Of a stretch of 64,000 nucleotides of DNA, positions 1 to 9,037 are shown piece after piece. Positions within the stretch are counted from its first letter, which is position 1; each line of letters begins with the position of its first letter. The DNA is from Marinobacter nauticus (GTDB lineage Bacteria; Pseudomonadota; Gammaproteobacteria; Enterobacterales; Shewanellaceae): contig NZ_JAHVJZ010000001.1 of NCBI RefSeq assembly GCF_019801015.1, positions 124,001-188,000 of the forward strand, in the 5' to 3' direction. Under the pieces are notes generated by a model, which did not search any database, had not been told where the DNA came from, and worked only from the letters and a program-made list of their open reading frames with translations. The translations under genes were made by a program, and so were the position numbers.

Positions 1-1
1 T

Positions 2-376
2 TTCCAGGCCGAAAATATGAAAGTTGAAGCTCAGGCGTTGGGCTTTTCTGCCGTGGGAAGCTATCCGGTTGCTGACAATGTCAGTCTCTACGCCAAGCTC
101 GGGGCGTTCTGGTACAACACCGACTCCAGAGGAGGTTGGGTGGTCGATGCAACCAGTGACATTGGCGGCATCTATATGACTGAAGGTACCTGGGACAAAT
201 CAAACGATGACTACTCCTGGCTGGGCGCTATTGGTCTGACATACGCCTTTTCAGATCGCTTCGATATCAATCTTGAGTGGGAGACCTATCAGGATATTGA
301 GTTCGAATATGGCAAGAGTGAGAAAGCTGACTTCGATGTTGGTTTGTTCAACGTCAGCCTCAGTTACGATTTCTGA
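2..376 (+). CDS. Outer-membrane beta-barrel protein, C-terminal part (5' end outside window)
   Basis: The reading frame is already open at base 2 and runs to a TGA at 374-376, so the window holds only about the last 124 residues. The visible part alternates aromatic and polar residues in strand-like stretches, with Gly/Asp-rich turns, and ends in ...LSYDF. A terminal Phe after alternating residues is the usual BAM recognition signal of Gram-negative outer-membrane barrels. Size and layout suggest an OmpA/OmpW-like small barrel, but the N-terminus is needed to name it. It converges on the M13 peptidase gene and shares the bidirectional terminator at 525-548. Confidence 0.75.
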   Translation, partial: FQAENMKVEAQALGFSAVGSYPVADNVSLYAKLGAFWYNTDSRGGWVVDATSDIGGIYMTEGTWDKSNDDYSWLGAIGLTYAFSDRFDINLEWETYQDIEFEYGKSEKADFDVGLFNVSLSYDF

Positions 377-524
377 AACCTCTGGAGCAGCACGGGCGCC
401 GAAGCAGGCCTTGGGCCTTGCAGGCGCCTGTGAATGACTCAATCTGCCATGCAGGGACGGTGGATTCCTAAAGCGGATGTCCTGTTAGTCCCGGCGCGAA
501 GCAGTGGGCCCGATAAAGGCGCAC

Positions 525-548
525 AAAAAAGCCCCTTGCGGGGCTTTT
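525..548. terminator. Bidirectional intrinsic terminator
   Basis: A GCCCC-loop-GGGGC stem (531-544) is preceded by six A and followed by four T. The stronger U-tract is on the minus strand, so it mainly ends the M13 peptidase transcript. It may also stop the barrel gene from the other side. Confidence 0.85.
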
Positions 549-568
549 GAGTTAAGAGTGTCGGGCGA

Positions 569-2635
569 TCACCAGATCCGCACGCGGTCCTCTTTGGGGA
601 TGTAGAGCTTATCCCCCGGCTGGACGTCAAAGGCTTCGTACCAGGCGTCGTGGTTACGGGGGGCCAGGGCACGGTAGCGACCCGGAGCGTGAGTACCGGC
701 ACGCAGCTGGTTTAGCATGCTCTGCTCGGTGCGCTTCTCCTTCCAGACCTGAGCCCAGGCCAGGAAGAAGCGTTGATCGCCGGTCAGGCCGTCAATCACC
801 GGCGCTTCTTCACCATTCAGGCTGAGCTTGTAGGCGTGGTAGGCCATCGCCAGGCCACCGACGTCGCCAATGTTTTCGCCGAGGCTGTTGCTGCCGTTGA
901 CGAAGTTATTGGGGATCGGCTCGTACTTGTTGTACTGGGCCACCAGGTTGGCGGCGCGGGCCTCGAAGGCGGCACGGTCTTCGTCGGTCCACCAGTTACG
1001 CTGGATGCCGTTGGCGTCGGACTTGGAACCCTGATCGTCAAAGCCGTGGCCCATTTCGTGGCCAATCACCGCGCCGATGCCGCCATAGTTGACTGCCGGG
1101 TCGGCATTGGGGTCAAAGAACGGCGGCTGCAGGATGGCAGCAGGGAACACAATCTCGTTAAAGGAGCTGTTGTAGTAGGCGTTGACGCGCTGCGGGGTCA
1201 TGCCCCAGCGGTTGCGGTCGGTTTTCTCCAGTTCCCGTTCAACACTCTGAGCATTGAAGAAACGGCGCAGGGCGTGAACGTTGCCCACCAGGTCATCGTC
1301 GGACAGCTCAAGGCCATCAAACGATTGCCACACATCCGGGTAACCGATCTTCGGGTTGAAGGCGGCCAGCTTGGCCCGCGCGTTCACCTTGGTTTCCTCG
1401 CCCATCCAGTCCAGCTCGTCAATGCGATGGCCCAGTGCGGTACGCAGGTTCTCAACCAGCTCGGACATCTGCTGCTTGGAGGACTCGGGGAAGTACTTGG
1501 CCACGTAAACCTTGCCAATGGCAAAGCCCAGAGACTCGGTGCCGGACATCTGCTCAACGGCGCGCTTCCAGCGTGGACGGGGTTCCGCCTGACCGCTCAG
1601 GGTGGTGCCGAAGAAGCGGAAGTTGGCGGCGTAGATCTCTTCGGACAGCAGGCTGGCGTTGTTGCTGATGGTGTGGAAGGTCAGGTAGTCCTGCCACACG
1701 TTCAGCGGCTCGTTGCCGATCAGTGCGATCATCGCTTTGGTCGGCTCCGGGTAGGCGATGTTCAGCTGCGGCAGCTGATAGCCGGACGGGGCGATAAAGC
1801 GGTCCCAGTCAAAGCCCGGGTACTCGGTGGCCAGATCGGCACGTTTGACCTGGTTGAGGGTCAAATCCCGGTTACGACGCTTCTCCCGCGGCCACTGCTG
1901 TTCCGCCATCTTGGTTTCCAGCGCCAGAATCGCTTTGGCTCGGGACTCGGCATCTTCAACGCCGGCAAAGCTCAGCACTTCGGCGATGTGAGCCTGGTAG
2001 GCTTCGCGGATTTTGACAAAGCGCTCGCCGTCTTCCAGGTAGAAGGAGCGGTCGGGCAGGCCCAGGCCAGTGGCGTACAGGGACATTTCGTATTGATTGG
2101 GGTCAAGACGGTTGAACCACATGCCGCCGGCCAGAGGGCTGGACGCGCCGGTCAGCCAGGCTTCACCAAACACGGTGGTCAGGTCTGCACGGGAGTCGAT
2201 GGCCTGGATCTGGTCCAGTGTGCCCTGAATGGGCTTGAGGCCCGCTGCATTGATGGTTTCCACGTCCATATAGGCGCGGTAGAAGTCAGCAATCAGCTGC
2301 TCTTCTTCGTTCAAATCGTCACGGGACAGGATGTCATCGATGATCCCTTTTACCCGTTCTTCACTGCGCTCGCCCAGTTTGTTGAAGGCGCCATAGCGGG
2401 TTTTGTCCGCCGGCATCTCGTAGTTGTCGTACCAATTGCCGCTGGCGTAAGCGAAGAAATCGTCGCCGGGGCGAACGGACAGGTCACGGGCGCTCAGGTC
2501 GACACCAAAGGTGCCCAGTTCGGCTTTGCCTTGGGGCGCTTGTACCACGGAGGCTTCTTGGGTTTCGACGCCAGATGTGCCGCAACCGGTTACGAAGGCC
2601 GTCGCCAGGGCCACTGCCAGAAGTGATCGCTTCAT
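569..2635 (-). CDS. M13 family zinc metallopeptidase lipoprotein (PepO/neprilysin-like)
   Basis: The protein has 688 aa, normal for the M13 (neprilysin/PepO) family of zinc endopeptidases that cleave short peptides outside the cytoplasm. The zinc site is complete: HEMGH at about 526-530 and the third ligand in GENIGD at about 587. The substrate-binding NAYYN motif lies upstream, and the protein ends in VRIW as family members do. The start at 2635 opens an N-terminus with a basic end, a hydrophobic core and the lipobox VTGC (Cys18), so it should be a lipid-anchored periplasmic or outer-membrane protease. The longer upstream frame reading is rejected because it buries this signal. A second full-length M13 gene lies at 17090-19150. 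Confidence 0.93.
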   Translation of the reverse strand: MKRSLLAVALATAFVTGCGTSGVETQEASVVQAPQGKAELGTFGVDLSARDLSVRPGDDFFAYASGNWYDNYEMPADKTRYGAFNKLGERSEERVKGIIDDILSRDDLNEEEQLIADFYRAYMDVETINAAGLKPIQGTLDQIQAIDSRADLTTVFGEAWLTGASSPLAGGMWFNRLDPNQYEMSLYATGLGLPDRSFYLEDGERFVKIREAYQAHIAEVLSFAGVEDAESRAKAILALETKMAEQQWPREKRRNRDLTLNQVKRADLATEYPGFDWDRFIAPSGYQLPQLNIAYPEPTKAMIALIGNEPLNVWQDYLTFHTISNNASLLSEEIYAANFRFFGTTLSGQAEPRPRWKRAVEQMSGTESLGFAIGKVYVAKYFPESSKQQMSELVENLRTALGHRIDELDWMGEETKVNARAKLAAFNPKIGYPDVWQSFDGLELSDDDLVGNVHALRRFFNAQSVERELEKTDRNRWGMTPQRVNAYYNSSFNEIVFPAAILQPPFFDPNADPAVNYGGIGAVIGHEMGHGFDDQGSKSDANGIQRNWWTDEDRAAFEARAANLVAQYNKYEPIPNNFVNGSNSLGENIGDVGGLAMAYHAYKLSLNGEEAPVIDGLTGDQRFFLAWAQVWKEKRTEQSMLNQLRAGTHAPGRYRALAPRNHDAWYEAFDVQPGDKLYIPKEDRVRIW

Positions 2636-3372
2636 TGCTGTTTGCTTCCTTGTTGAATCGTTATGGTTATCTGTCCGGAACGCTGAATCGCTCGCGCCAG
2701 CCGGTGGTGTTCTCGCCGATGACAGCGGACCAGAACGCCTCCCGGGGAGAGGCACCGAGTCTATTGGGACCAACCGTGTCTGTCCGACGTTTTTGCGCTG
2801 TTGTCCCTGTCCCGTTGTGCCATCTCGGCTCGAGGGACCGTCCGGCGAGTTTAAAACCTACCATTCAAAATGCCAACCAGCTCATAACGGTCTGTAACAA
2901 AGGGTTTTAGCCAGCGGCTTTGCCCGGAGAAAAGGGGCACCTCAACGTGGGGGCAGAGTGGCTCAGACTGCATGCCCCCGTGGCTGAATGGATGGTGGGG
3001 TTCGGCGGGACCCGCCGGATAAAGTACGCCAAAGCGCTGGTGCCGGTTCAGCTTGCTGCTCGGACGGCAACCAATGGGCTGTCGGGACCGTCGTCTTCCT
3101 GATGAAGGTATCGAGCGTGTCGGTTGTGTGCTCATTCGGCGCATATCGCCTGAAAAGGCGCTGAAAACAAGCGGTTTGATGAACGATAACCGATTGACGG
3201 GTTTGCTAAAAATTCCCTATTTTCCGTCGGTGCATGATAGTTGTAGACCAAAATGCCAGAGCGCCAATATACTGCGGGTCCTGTTTATAACTTAGGAACA
3301 CTTTGTGGACCCCCACTCGGATCGAATGTGTAGACCCCTCTTGCCCTTTTTCTGCCAAGAGAGGCTGCTACG
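2636..3372. other. Intergenic region, no convincing gene
   Basis: This stretch separates the divergently read M13 gene and the CorC-like pair. Short open frames exist on both strands, but none has a good ribosome-binding site, a signal peptide or family-like sequence. It should hold promoters for both flanking units. A purine-rich ribosome-binding site, AGAGAGG, sits at about 3358-3364 just before the start at 3373. I see no clear terminator or RNA gene. Confidence 0.5.
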
Positions 3373-4749
3373 ATGATTGAGCCCATCCTTACTCTGCTTT
3401 TCGGCCTTTTCATTATTCTGGCGATCATCGCCGCTAACGGTTACTTCGTTGCCCAGGAGTTCGCCTATATGGCGGTCGACCGTGCGCGATTGGCCTATCA
3501 GGCCGACGCGGGCGACAAAGCCGCCCAGCGTGCTCTGGCCGTCACCAAACGAACCAGTTTTATGCTGTCCGGAGCCCAGTTGGGGATCACCGTCACCGGC
3601 TTGGTACTGGGTTTCGTGGCCGAGCCTCTGGTGGGGCAGTCTATGGGGGTTTTGCTGCAAGGTTTCGGCCTGTCGCTCGAAGCGGGCACCACCATTGGCA
3701 CCATAACTACCCTGGTGGTCGCGATGCTGGTGCAGATGGTGTTTGGTGAGCTTTATCCCAAAAACCTGGCCATTGCGAATCCCGAGCCAATGGCCCGTAT
3801 GATGGCGCGGTCCACCCTAATCTACATGTCGGTGTTTGGCTGGTTTATCAGCTTCTTCGATAAATCTGCCAATGTCCTGTTGCGCGCGGTGCGGATTGAG
3901 CCGGTCCACGATCTGGACGTCAGCGCCTCGGAAGAGGATCTGCACCACATCATCGCCAACTCTCGCGACAGTGGTGATTTACCGGTTGAGCTGTCTCTGA
4001 TCATGGACCGCATTCTGGACTTCCCCGAGCGCGACGTTGAACACGCCATGGTTCCTCGTTCTCAGGTGGACTGGGTTGAGCCGGAAACCAGCCTGAGCGA
4101 ACTGTTGTCGATGATGGCGCAGGCGCACACCCGTTATCCGGTAGTGAACGATGACGACGCTCCGGTTGGCGTGGTTCATCTTGCCGATGTGCTGACCCAT
4201 ATGCAGTCTGGCCGGGCTGACGACACCGTCGAAGCGGTGATGCGTCCGGCGACCGTATTGCCAACCCTGATGCGACTGCCGGATGCGCTGAAACAGCTGG
4301 AAAGCTCTACCGATCAGCTGGCTTGTGTCATTGATGAGTACGGCGGCTTTGCCGGCATTCTGTCGATTGAAGACCTGGCGATGGAGATCGTCGGAGAAAT
4401 CACCGACGAGCATGATGCGGAAAACGGCAGCGCTGTGATTTTTGAAGGTGACAACACCTGGTTGATGGAAGGGGACGTTCACCTCGATGAAGTGGAGCGT
4501 GCTATCGATTATGACCTGCCGCGAGGCGACATCGAAACCATTGCCGGCATGTTGATCGCCCAGCGCGGCGCCCTGCCGGCAGAAGGTGACATGGTCATTA
4601 TTGATTTGCCCATCGATCCTTCAGAACTGGCGGCGGGAGAGCCGGTCATGCGACATCTTGAGGTCAACGTGTTGCGCATTGAGCGACATGTGCCCACAGA
4701 GGTGCGGGTCAAACTGGTGGAGAAGCAACCTGTGGAGGGTGAACAATGA
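3373..4749 (+). CDS. CNNM/CBS/CorC-HlyC domain membrane protein (CorC/hemolysin family)
   Basis: This 458-aa protein has the layout of the CNNM/CorC family: an N-terminal DUF21 (CNNM) membrane domain of about 190 residues with four hydrophobic segments, a cytosolic CBS pair (about 215-340), and a C-terminal CorC_HlyC domain (about 355-445). Members move divalent cations, chiefly Mg2+ or Co2+ efflux, in the inner membrane; the old name hemolysin is not a functional claim. The start at 3373 follows an AGAGAGG site. Its stop overlaps the next start in ATGA, so the two paralogues are translationally coupled and may form a hetero-oligomer. Confidence 0.88.
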   Translation: MIEPILTLLFGLFIILAIIAANGYFVAQEFAYMAVDRARLAYQADAGDKAAQRALAVTKRTSFMLSGAQLGITVTGLVLGFVAEPLVGQSMGVLLQGFGLSLEAGTTIGTITTLVVAMLVQMVFGELYPKNLAIANPEPMARMMARSTLIYMSVFGWFISFFDKSANVLLRAVRIEPVHDLDVSASEEDLHHIIANSRDSGDLPVELSLIMDRILDFPERDVEHAMVPRSQVDWVEPETSLSELLSMMAQAHTRYPVVNDDDAPVGVVHLADVLTHMQSGRADDTVEAVMRPATVLPTLMRLPDALKQLESSTDQLACVIDEYGGFAGILSIEDLAMEIVGEITDEHDAENGSAVIFEGDNTWLMEGDVHLDEVERAIDYDLPRGDIETIAGMLIAQRGALPAEGDMVIIDLPIDPSELAAGEPVMRHLEVNVLRIERHVPTEVRVKLVEKQPVEGEQ

Positions 4750-5768
4750 ACGACCCTTTGATTGTCACCCTGGTGACCCTGGCGCTTATCGTGCTGAGTG
4801 GCTTTTTCGTGATCATCGAATTTGCTTTGCTGGGCGCTCGCCGCCATCGTCTTGAAGAGATGGCGATTGAAAGCGCTTCTGCACGGGCGGCATTGCGAGG
4901 CATGAATGACCTCACCATGATGCTGGCTGGTGCCCAGCTGGGCATCACCTTCTGTACCTTCGCTTTGGGTGCGGTCACCAAACCCGCGGTTGACCAATGG
5001 CTGGGTCCGGTGTTTATCGCCACTGGGCTACCTGCATGGGCGGCGGACGGTGCTGCCTTTGGTTTTGCCCTGTTTATCGTCACCTTCCTGCACCTGGTTG
5101 TCGGTGAGATGGCACCCAAGTCCTGGGCCATCGCGCACCCTGAGCGCTCTGCGCTGGCCATCGGCATCGTCGCTCGGGCTTTTGTTTGGCCGCTGCGTCC
5201 GCTGTTGCGCTGCGTCAACCTGGTGGCCAACCGACTGGTGCGTGCCTCCGGTGTGGAACCGGTCGACAGTGCTGCGGTGGGGGGGCGTGATGTTGATACC
5301 ATCCGCCAGCTGGTAGAGCATTCGGGCAAAGTGGGTACTCTGAACTCCGACACTCAGCATCAGCTGTCCGGCCTTATCGATCTTGGCTCGATGTCGGTTG
5401 AGGCTCTGGTCACCGAAGGACAGGTAATGGCCCATGTCGATCAGAGTGCGACCGTGGAAGACGTTCGTGCCGCTGCCATCGCATCGGGTCACCTGCGAAT
5501 TCTGGTGTTCGGCAGTGATGGACTGAAACCGTTGGTGGTTCATGTCCGTGACACCTTGCTGGAACCGGCCGAACGTCCGGCCCAGGAGATTGCCCGAAAA
5601 GCCTTTGTGCTTGCTTCGACCACGCCGGTGTATGAGGCGATGGTGCGCATGCGTGAAGCCAGTGTGCAGTTGGCCGTGGTCCGAAAGGATGGGCAGATGA
5701 TCGGCATTGTCACCCTCGCCGACATCCTTAAGCGGGTTCTGCCTGCCGGCGCAAAAAGCCAGGGCTGA
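4746..5768 (+). CDS. CNNM/CBS domain membrane protein, shorter paralogue lacking the CorC domain
   Basis: This 340-aa protein shares the CNNM membrane domain and a CBS pair with its neighbour (both carry a GAQLGIT motif in the membrane domain). It stops right after the second CBS motif and lacks the C-terminal CorC_HlyC domain. It overlaps the upstream gene by four bases (ATGA). Tandem long/short pairs of this family are known in other bacteria, so the missing domain looks like a stable family feature rather than damage. The likely role is a partner or regulatory subunit for cation export. An intrinsic terminator follows. Confidence 0.87.
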   Translation: MNDPLIVTLVTLALIVLSGFFVIIEFALLGARRHRLEEMAIESASARAALRGMNDLTMMLAGAQLGITFCTFALGAVTKPAVDQWLGPVFIATGLPAWAADGAAFGFALFIVTFLHLVVGEMAPKSWAIAHPERSALAIGIVARAFVWPLRPLLRCVNLVANRLVRASGVEPVDSAAVGGRDVDTIRQLVEHSGKVGTLNSDTQHQLSGLIDLGSMSVEALVTEGQVMAHVDQSATVEDVRAAAIASGHLRILVFGSDGLKPLVVHVRDTLLEPAERPAQEIARKAFVLASTTPVYEAMVRMREASVQLAVVRKDGQMIGIVTLADILKRVLPAGAKSQG

Positions 5769-5783
5769 TAGCGCCCAAACCCT

Positions 5784-5809
5784 AAAGCCCGCCTTGAGCG
5801 GGCTTTTTT
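5784..5809 (+). terminator. Intrinsic terminator of the CorC-like pair
   Basis: The stem AGCCCGC / GCGGGCT with a short CTTGA loop is followed by six T. It sits 15 bases after the stop codon of the shorter paralogue. It also forms the left edge of the hairpin-bounded element at 5786-6302. Confidence 0.88.
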
Positions 5810-5811
5810 GT

Positions 5812-6302
5812 TATCCCTGAACCACCGCCTATGGAGGTGGTGATCGCTTGCTCTGGGCTTTGCCCGAAGAGTACTGCTAAGAGACGAGACGGATTGAAAG
5901 CCGGTGCACAAAAAAGGAGAGGCATGCACCAGACCTTCACGGCGAAAGCCGTCCACGTGCGCCGACTCGCAGCGCCGAGCGGGAACGACTGGGAATGAGG
6001 CCGAGAGCCAGGGAAGGCTCGAGCGGCCAGCCGAGCATGGAAGCGAGTCTGGGCGGTGCCGAAATGGGAAGGAGTGGGAGCGAGGGGCTTTCGCTGCGCC
6101 GGAGGCAAAGGGGAGTCCAGAGGTGCGAAGCCCTTCTGGCGGCCGCCGGGCCGTCCCGGCAAAGGAGGTGAGTGGAGCACTATCCGTTCATGCCTTTGGC
6201 AACCCCGAGAACTAAGCAGCCCCCTTAAAGGGGGTCGAGTCAAAGCCACCTGCTATGCAGGTGGATTTTTACTATCCCTGAACCACCGCCTGGGGCGGTG
6301 AT
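5812..6302. repeat. Hairpin-bounded non-coding element with terminal direct repeats (REP/IS200-remnant-like)
   Basis: A 19-base direct repeat occurs at 5812-5830 and 6273-6291. Each copy leads into a hairpin: ACCACCGCC/GGAGGTGGT with one mismatch on the left, and a perfect CACCGCC/GGCGGTG on the right. Both copies follow another hairpin plus T-run (5786-5809 and 6246-6270, stem CCACCTGC/GCAGGTGG). A C5/G5 hairpin lies at about 6220-6234. The ~400-base core has no credible gene but has several stems: GGTGCA/TGCACC (5903-5929), ACGGC-GAAA-GCCGT with a GNRA loop (5940-5952), and CCGGG/CCCGG (about 6146-6158). Paired terminal hairpins recall REP elements and the ends of IS200/IS605 elements, but no transposase is present. 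Confidence 0.6.
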
Positions 6303-6641
6303 AAAGTCGCGCTCTCGCGTTGTTTATCGGCGTGAAAAGGGGGCCTCCAGGCCTACCTTCGCGGCTGACTCGGCGGATTCATCCGTCCCTTTCCCAGTGG
6401 TAACGAAGCGGCCGATTTCGCTGCCAGCCAACAGCAGCACAGCCGGTATAATCCGGACTCTCGTCAGTACTTACCAGAGATGGGTATCCGGTTAATGTTG
6501 GTTAACGGCTCGGGGCTAACGGCTCGGGGTTAACAGAGGCGGCAGTTTTTGACCGGCTTAGCAATTTGGATTCTCCACGGTTTACCTGCTGATAACGATC
6601 CGCCTTAATGATGGCGTCCGATGACGCCCAGGAGGATGGAA
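6303..6641. other. Intergenic region with a short 14-bp tandem repeat
   Basis: No gene is supported here. A 14-base unit (GTTAACGGCTCGGG) is repeated almost twice with a partial third copy at 6501-6534, giving the look of paired GTTAAC sites. The stretch should contain the promoter of the small exported protein at 6642. Confidence 0.45.
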
Positions 6642-6920
6642 ATGATCACAGCACTGATGTTGCTGGCCGCAGCAGAGCTGGGGCAGGTGTCGGATTGCCA
6701 GCCTCTGATGATGAAGTGCGAGGAGATGGCGTATCGGGCGCACTCCCAGTGCCTCAAAACCGAAGTGAATCCCCATGTCGCCTGCAAAGGGCGACAAACG
6801 ATGGTGTTCGACTACTGCCTGACCAGAGTAAAGGCATCGAACCCGGAGGCGGGGCACTGCTTTGATAAACCCCAAGAAGCCACTTCGCCTGCGGACGGTC
6901 GCCCCGGCCTGCACCCCTGA
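6642..6920 (+). CDS. Small exported Cys-containing protein of unknown function
   Basis: The frame encodes 92 aa from an ATG placed six bases after a strong AGGAGG site (6630-6635); the earlier in-frame ATG at 6621 has no such site. The N-terminus is short and hydrophobic (MITALMLLAAAE), consistent with a Sec signal peptide. The mature part holds six cysteines spread over about 60 residues, suggesting disulphides in the periplasm. The tail is Pro/Gly-rich. I do not recognise the family. The good ribosome-binding site and signal-like start are the main support. Confidence 0.6.
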   Translation: MITALMLLAAAELGQVSDCQPLMMKCEEMAYRAHSQCLKTEVNPHVACKGRQTMVFDYCLTRVKASNPEAGHCFDKPQEATSPADGRPGLHP

Positions 6921-7079
6921 TCGCTCTGTTTCCGGTCGGCCGGCGACAACTGCGCCACGGCAGGGTCCTGGCGGCAAACACCTACCCGATTTCCATCTAC
7001 CCCTTTAGATATATTTTTCTACCCATTTGTGGGTAGTTCGGCGACGTTCGCCGCCTTTTGGTGAATGAGCAAAATTCAC

Positions 7080-7101
7080 AAGCGTGATTGGCATCACAAT
7101 C
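7080..7101 (+). promoter_or_regulatory. Candidate CRP-binding site upstream of the porin gene
   Basis: CGTGA-N6-TCACA at 7083-7098 matches the CRP consensus TGTGA-N6-TCACA in nine of ten core positions. It lies about 250 bases before the porin start within a 427-base non-coding stretch (6921-7347). In Shewanella-type bacteria CRP controls many respiration and carbon genes, so catabolic control of the porin is plausible but unproven. The rest of the gap shows no gene. Confidence 0.45.
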
Positions 7102-7347
7102 TGCGTCCAACTGACCGAAATTACATTTCCGCAACAAATGGGATTCTGTGTGAATCCTCGAAGTTATGGGCGGGTTATGGATGAGGATCCCGAGTTGTTA
7201 ATGCAATGCTACTCATCGTGATCGTTACGGGTACACACTGCCGATGTCGGCCAGGGGAAGGTGGTTTACCGATGGCTTCCCCGGCCCCCGGACTCAGTGG
7301 ATGTAGCTGAGAGGGAAAAGAATAACTCCGGTTCTAAGGATGCGATG

Positions 7348-8541
7348 ATGAAACGACTCAGCCTGATCAGCCTGGCTTTGCTGACTGCCTTTCCCACCAT
7401 GGCAAACGATAGCCTGATGGATGCCCTGCAAGGGGGTAAGGTCAACCTGGATATGCGCCTGCGTTACGAGAACGTGAGCCAGGACAATGCGCTAAAGGAC
7501 GCCGATGGCCTGACTCTGCGCACCCGCCTCACATACACCACTGCCGACCTCAATGGCTTCTCCGCTCTGGTTGAGTTTGAGGACTCCCGCGTGGTGGCCG
7601 GCATCGACGATTACAACAACGCCATCGGTAAGAACCCGGATTATTCCGTGATTGCGGATCCGGAAACCACCGAACTGGACCAGGCGTTTTTGCAATATCT
7701 TGGCCACGGTGTAAAAGCCCGCGTGGGTCGCCAGGTGCTGACGTTCGATAATCACCGCTTTGTGGGCCATGTGGGTTGGCGTCAGGATCGCCAGACCTTC
7801 GATGCTGCCAGCATCGCCTATACCCCCATCGACAATCTGGCGCTGAATTACGCCTACATCAGCCAGCGCAACCGCATCTTCGCGGAAGCGAAAGACGTGG
7901 ACTCCAAAGACCACCTGCTCAACGGCAGCTATAAGCTTGGTTTTGGTACCCTGAGTGCGTATGGCTACCTGCTGGAAGAGGATAAGGCGATCAGCAACGG
8001 CATCGACACTTACGGTGCACGCTTTGCCGGCAGCCAGGCGCTGGATGCACTCAAACTGATCTACGCCGCTGAGTACGCCACTCAGTCCTATGAAAATGGT
8101 GACGCGGATTTTGATGCAGATTACTACCTGCTGGAAGGGGGCGTGGGCTTCTCCGGGCTGACGGCCAAGGTGGGCTATGAAGTGCTGGGCTCTGACGATG
8201 GTCAGTACGGTTTTGCCACGCCGCTGGCGACCCTGCACAAGTTTAATGGTTGGGCCGACCAGTTCCTGACTACGCCGAAGCAAGGTCTGGTGGATCTCTA
8301 TGCCAGCCTTGGCGGTTCGCTGCTGGGCGGTAAGTGGGCAGTGGTGTACCACACCTATGAAGCGGACCAGTCCAGTGCCACCGTGGATGATCTGGGCGAC
8401 GAATGGAACGTCAGCTATGGCCGTAAGTTTATGAAGCACTACAACGCGGGCATCAAGTACGCGGCATACAGTGCCGGCGATGTGGACGCGGGTAAGGTCG
8501 ACACCGATAAGGTCTGGGTCTGGGCCGGTGTGGCCTTCTGA
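7348..8541 (+). CDS. Outer-membrane porin-like beta-barrel protein
   Basis: This is a 397-aa barrel protein. A signal peptide (KRLSLISLALLTAFPTMA) is followed by a mature N-terminus and many alternating strands, ending in ...WAGVAF with a terminal Phe. The conserved style (early LRYE and RTRLTY segments, then a VGRQ segment) fits the group of long-chain or alginate-export-like porins common in Shewanella relatives; the substrate is unknown. ATG at 7348 is chosen over 7345 because it is seven bases from the AAGGA site (7336-7340). A CRP-like site lies upstream, and a strong bidirectional terminator follows and is shared with ridA. Confidence 0.8.
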   Translation: MKRLSLISLALLTAFPTMANDSLMDALQGGKVNLDMRLRYENVSQDNALKDADGLTLRTRLTYTTADLNGFSALVEFEDSRVVAGIDDYNNAIGKNPDYSVIADPETTELDQAFLQYLGHGVKARVGRQVLTFDNHRFVGHVGWRQDRQTFDAASIAYTPIDNLALNYAYISQRNRIFAEAKDVDSKDHLLNGSYKLGFGTLSAYGYLLEEDKAISNGIDTYGARFAGSQALDALKLIYAAEYATQSYENGDADFDADYYLLEGGVGFSGLTAKVGYEVLGSDDGQYGFATPLATLHKFNGWADQFLTTPKQGLVDLYASLGGSLLGGKWAVVYHTYEADQSSATVDDLGDEWNVSYGRKFMKHYNAGIKYAAYSAGDVDAGKVDTDKVWVWAGVAF

Positions 8542-8556
8542 TCCGAAACCGGATAT

Positions 8557-8587
8557 GAAAAAGGACGGCGAAAGCCGTCCTTTTTTT
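8557..8587. terminator. Bidirectional terminator between porin and ridA
   Basis: The stem AAGGACGGC-GAAA-GCCGTCCTT is flanked by A and T runs, so it can end the porin transcript on the plus strand and the dsdA-ridA transcript on the minus strand. Confidence 0.9.
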
Positions 8588-8600
8588 GATTCAGTATTGC

Positions 8601-8984
8601 TTACTTGCGGTAAGCGATCGCTTCCACTTCAACCAGCGCGTCTTTCGGCAGACGGGCGGCTTGTACGCAGGAGCGGGCCGGGGCGGCTTCGGTGCCGAAC
8701 ACTTCGGTGTAGACCTCGTTAAAGGCAACAAAGTCGTTCATGTCGGCCAGGAAGCAGGTGGTTTTCACCACGGTGTTGGTGCAGGCACCGGCTTGTTCCA
8801 GTACGGCTTTCAGGTTGGCCAGAGACTGACGGGCCTGCTCTTTGATGCCGCCTTCCACCATCACCATGGTTTCCGGAACCAGCGGCAGCTGGCCAGAGGT
8901 GAACACCAGACGATCCAGAGCGATGCCCTGAGAGTAGGGACCAATGGCTTCCGGAGCGTGAGCGGTGTGGATTACGTTTTTCAT
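8601..8984 (-). CDS. ridA: RidA family reactive enamine/imine deaminase
   Basis: At 127 aa it has the usual RidA length. RidA is a cytosolic trimer that hydrolyses 2-aminoacrylate and similar enamine/imine products of PLP enzymes to harmless 2-ketoacids. The catalytic Arg is present at position 104 in PARSC, with the conserved N-terminal GPYSQ motif at about 15-19 and the TSGQLPL segment. A GAGGTAG ribosome-binding site precedes the start. It lies 53 bases downstream of dsdA on the same strand; DsdA releases exactly such an enamine, so the pairing makes biochemical sense. A GCGGTG/CACCGC inverted repeat lies in the spacer (9005-9027). Confidence 0.93.
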   Translation of the reverse strand: MKNVIHTAHAPEAIGPYSQGIALDRLVFTSGQLPLVPETMVMVEGGIKEQARQSLANLKAVLEQAGACTNTVVKTTCFLADMNDFVAFNEVYTEVFGTEAAPARSCVQAARLPKDALVEVEAIAYRK

Positions 8985-9037
8985 TCTCTACCTCGAGTTT
9001 GAATGCGGTGATTGGGGGCAACACCGCGTGACTGAAT

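Noticed and set aside
773..2626. Long plus-strand open frame (617 codons) over the first M13 gene
   Set aside because: It is the antisense shadow of a high-GC gene with an intact zinc site; it has no ribosome site and shows low-complexity Val/Gly/His sequence.
5782..6249. Open frames on both strands within the hairpin-bounded element
   Set aside because: They read through strong hairpins, lack ribosome sites and have Arg/Pro/Gly-rich translations typical of structured GC-rich non-coding DNA.
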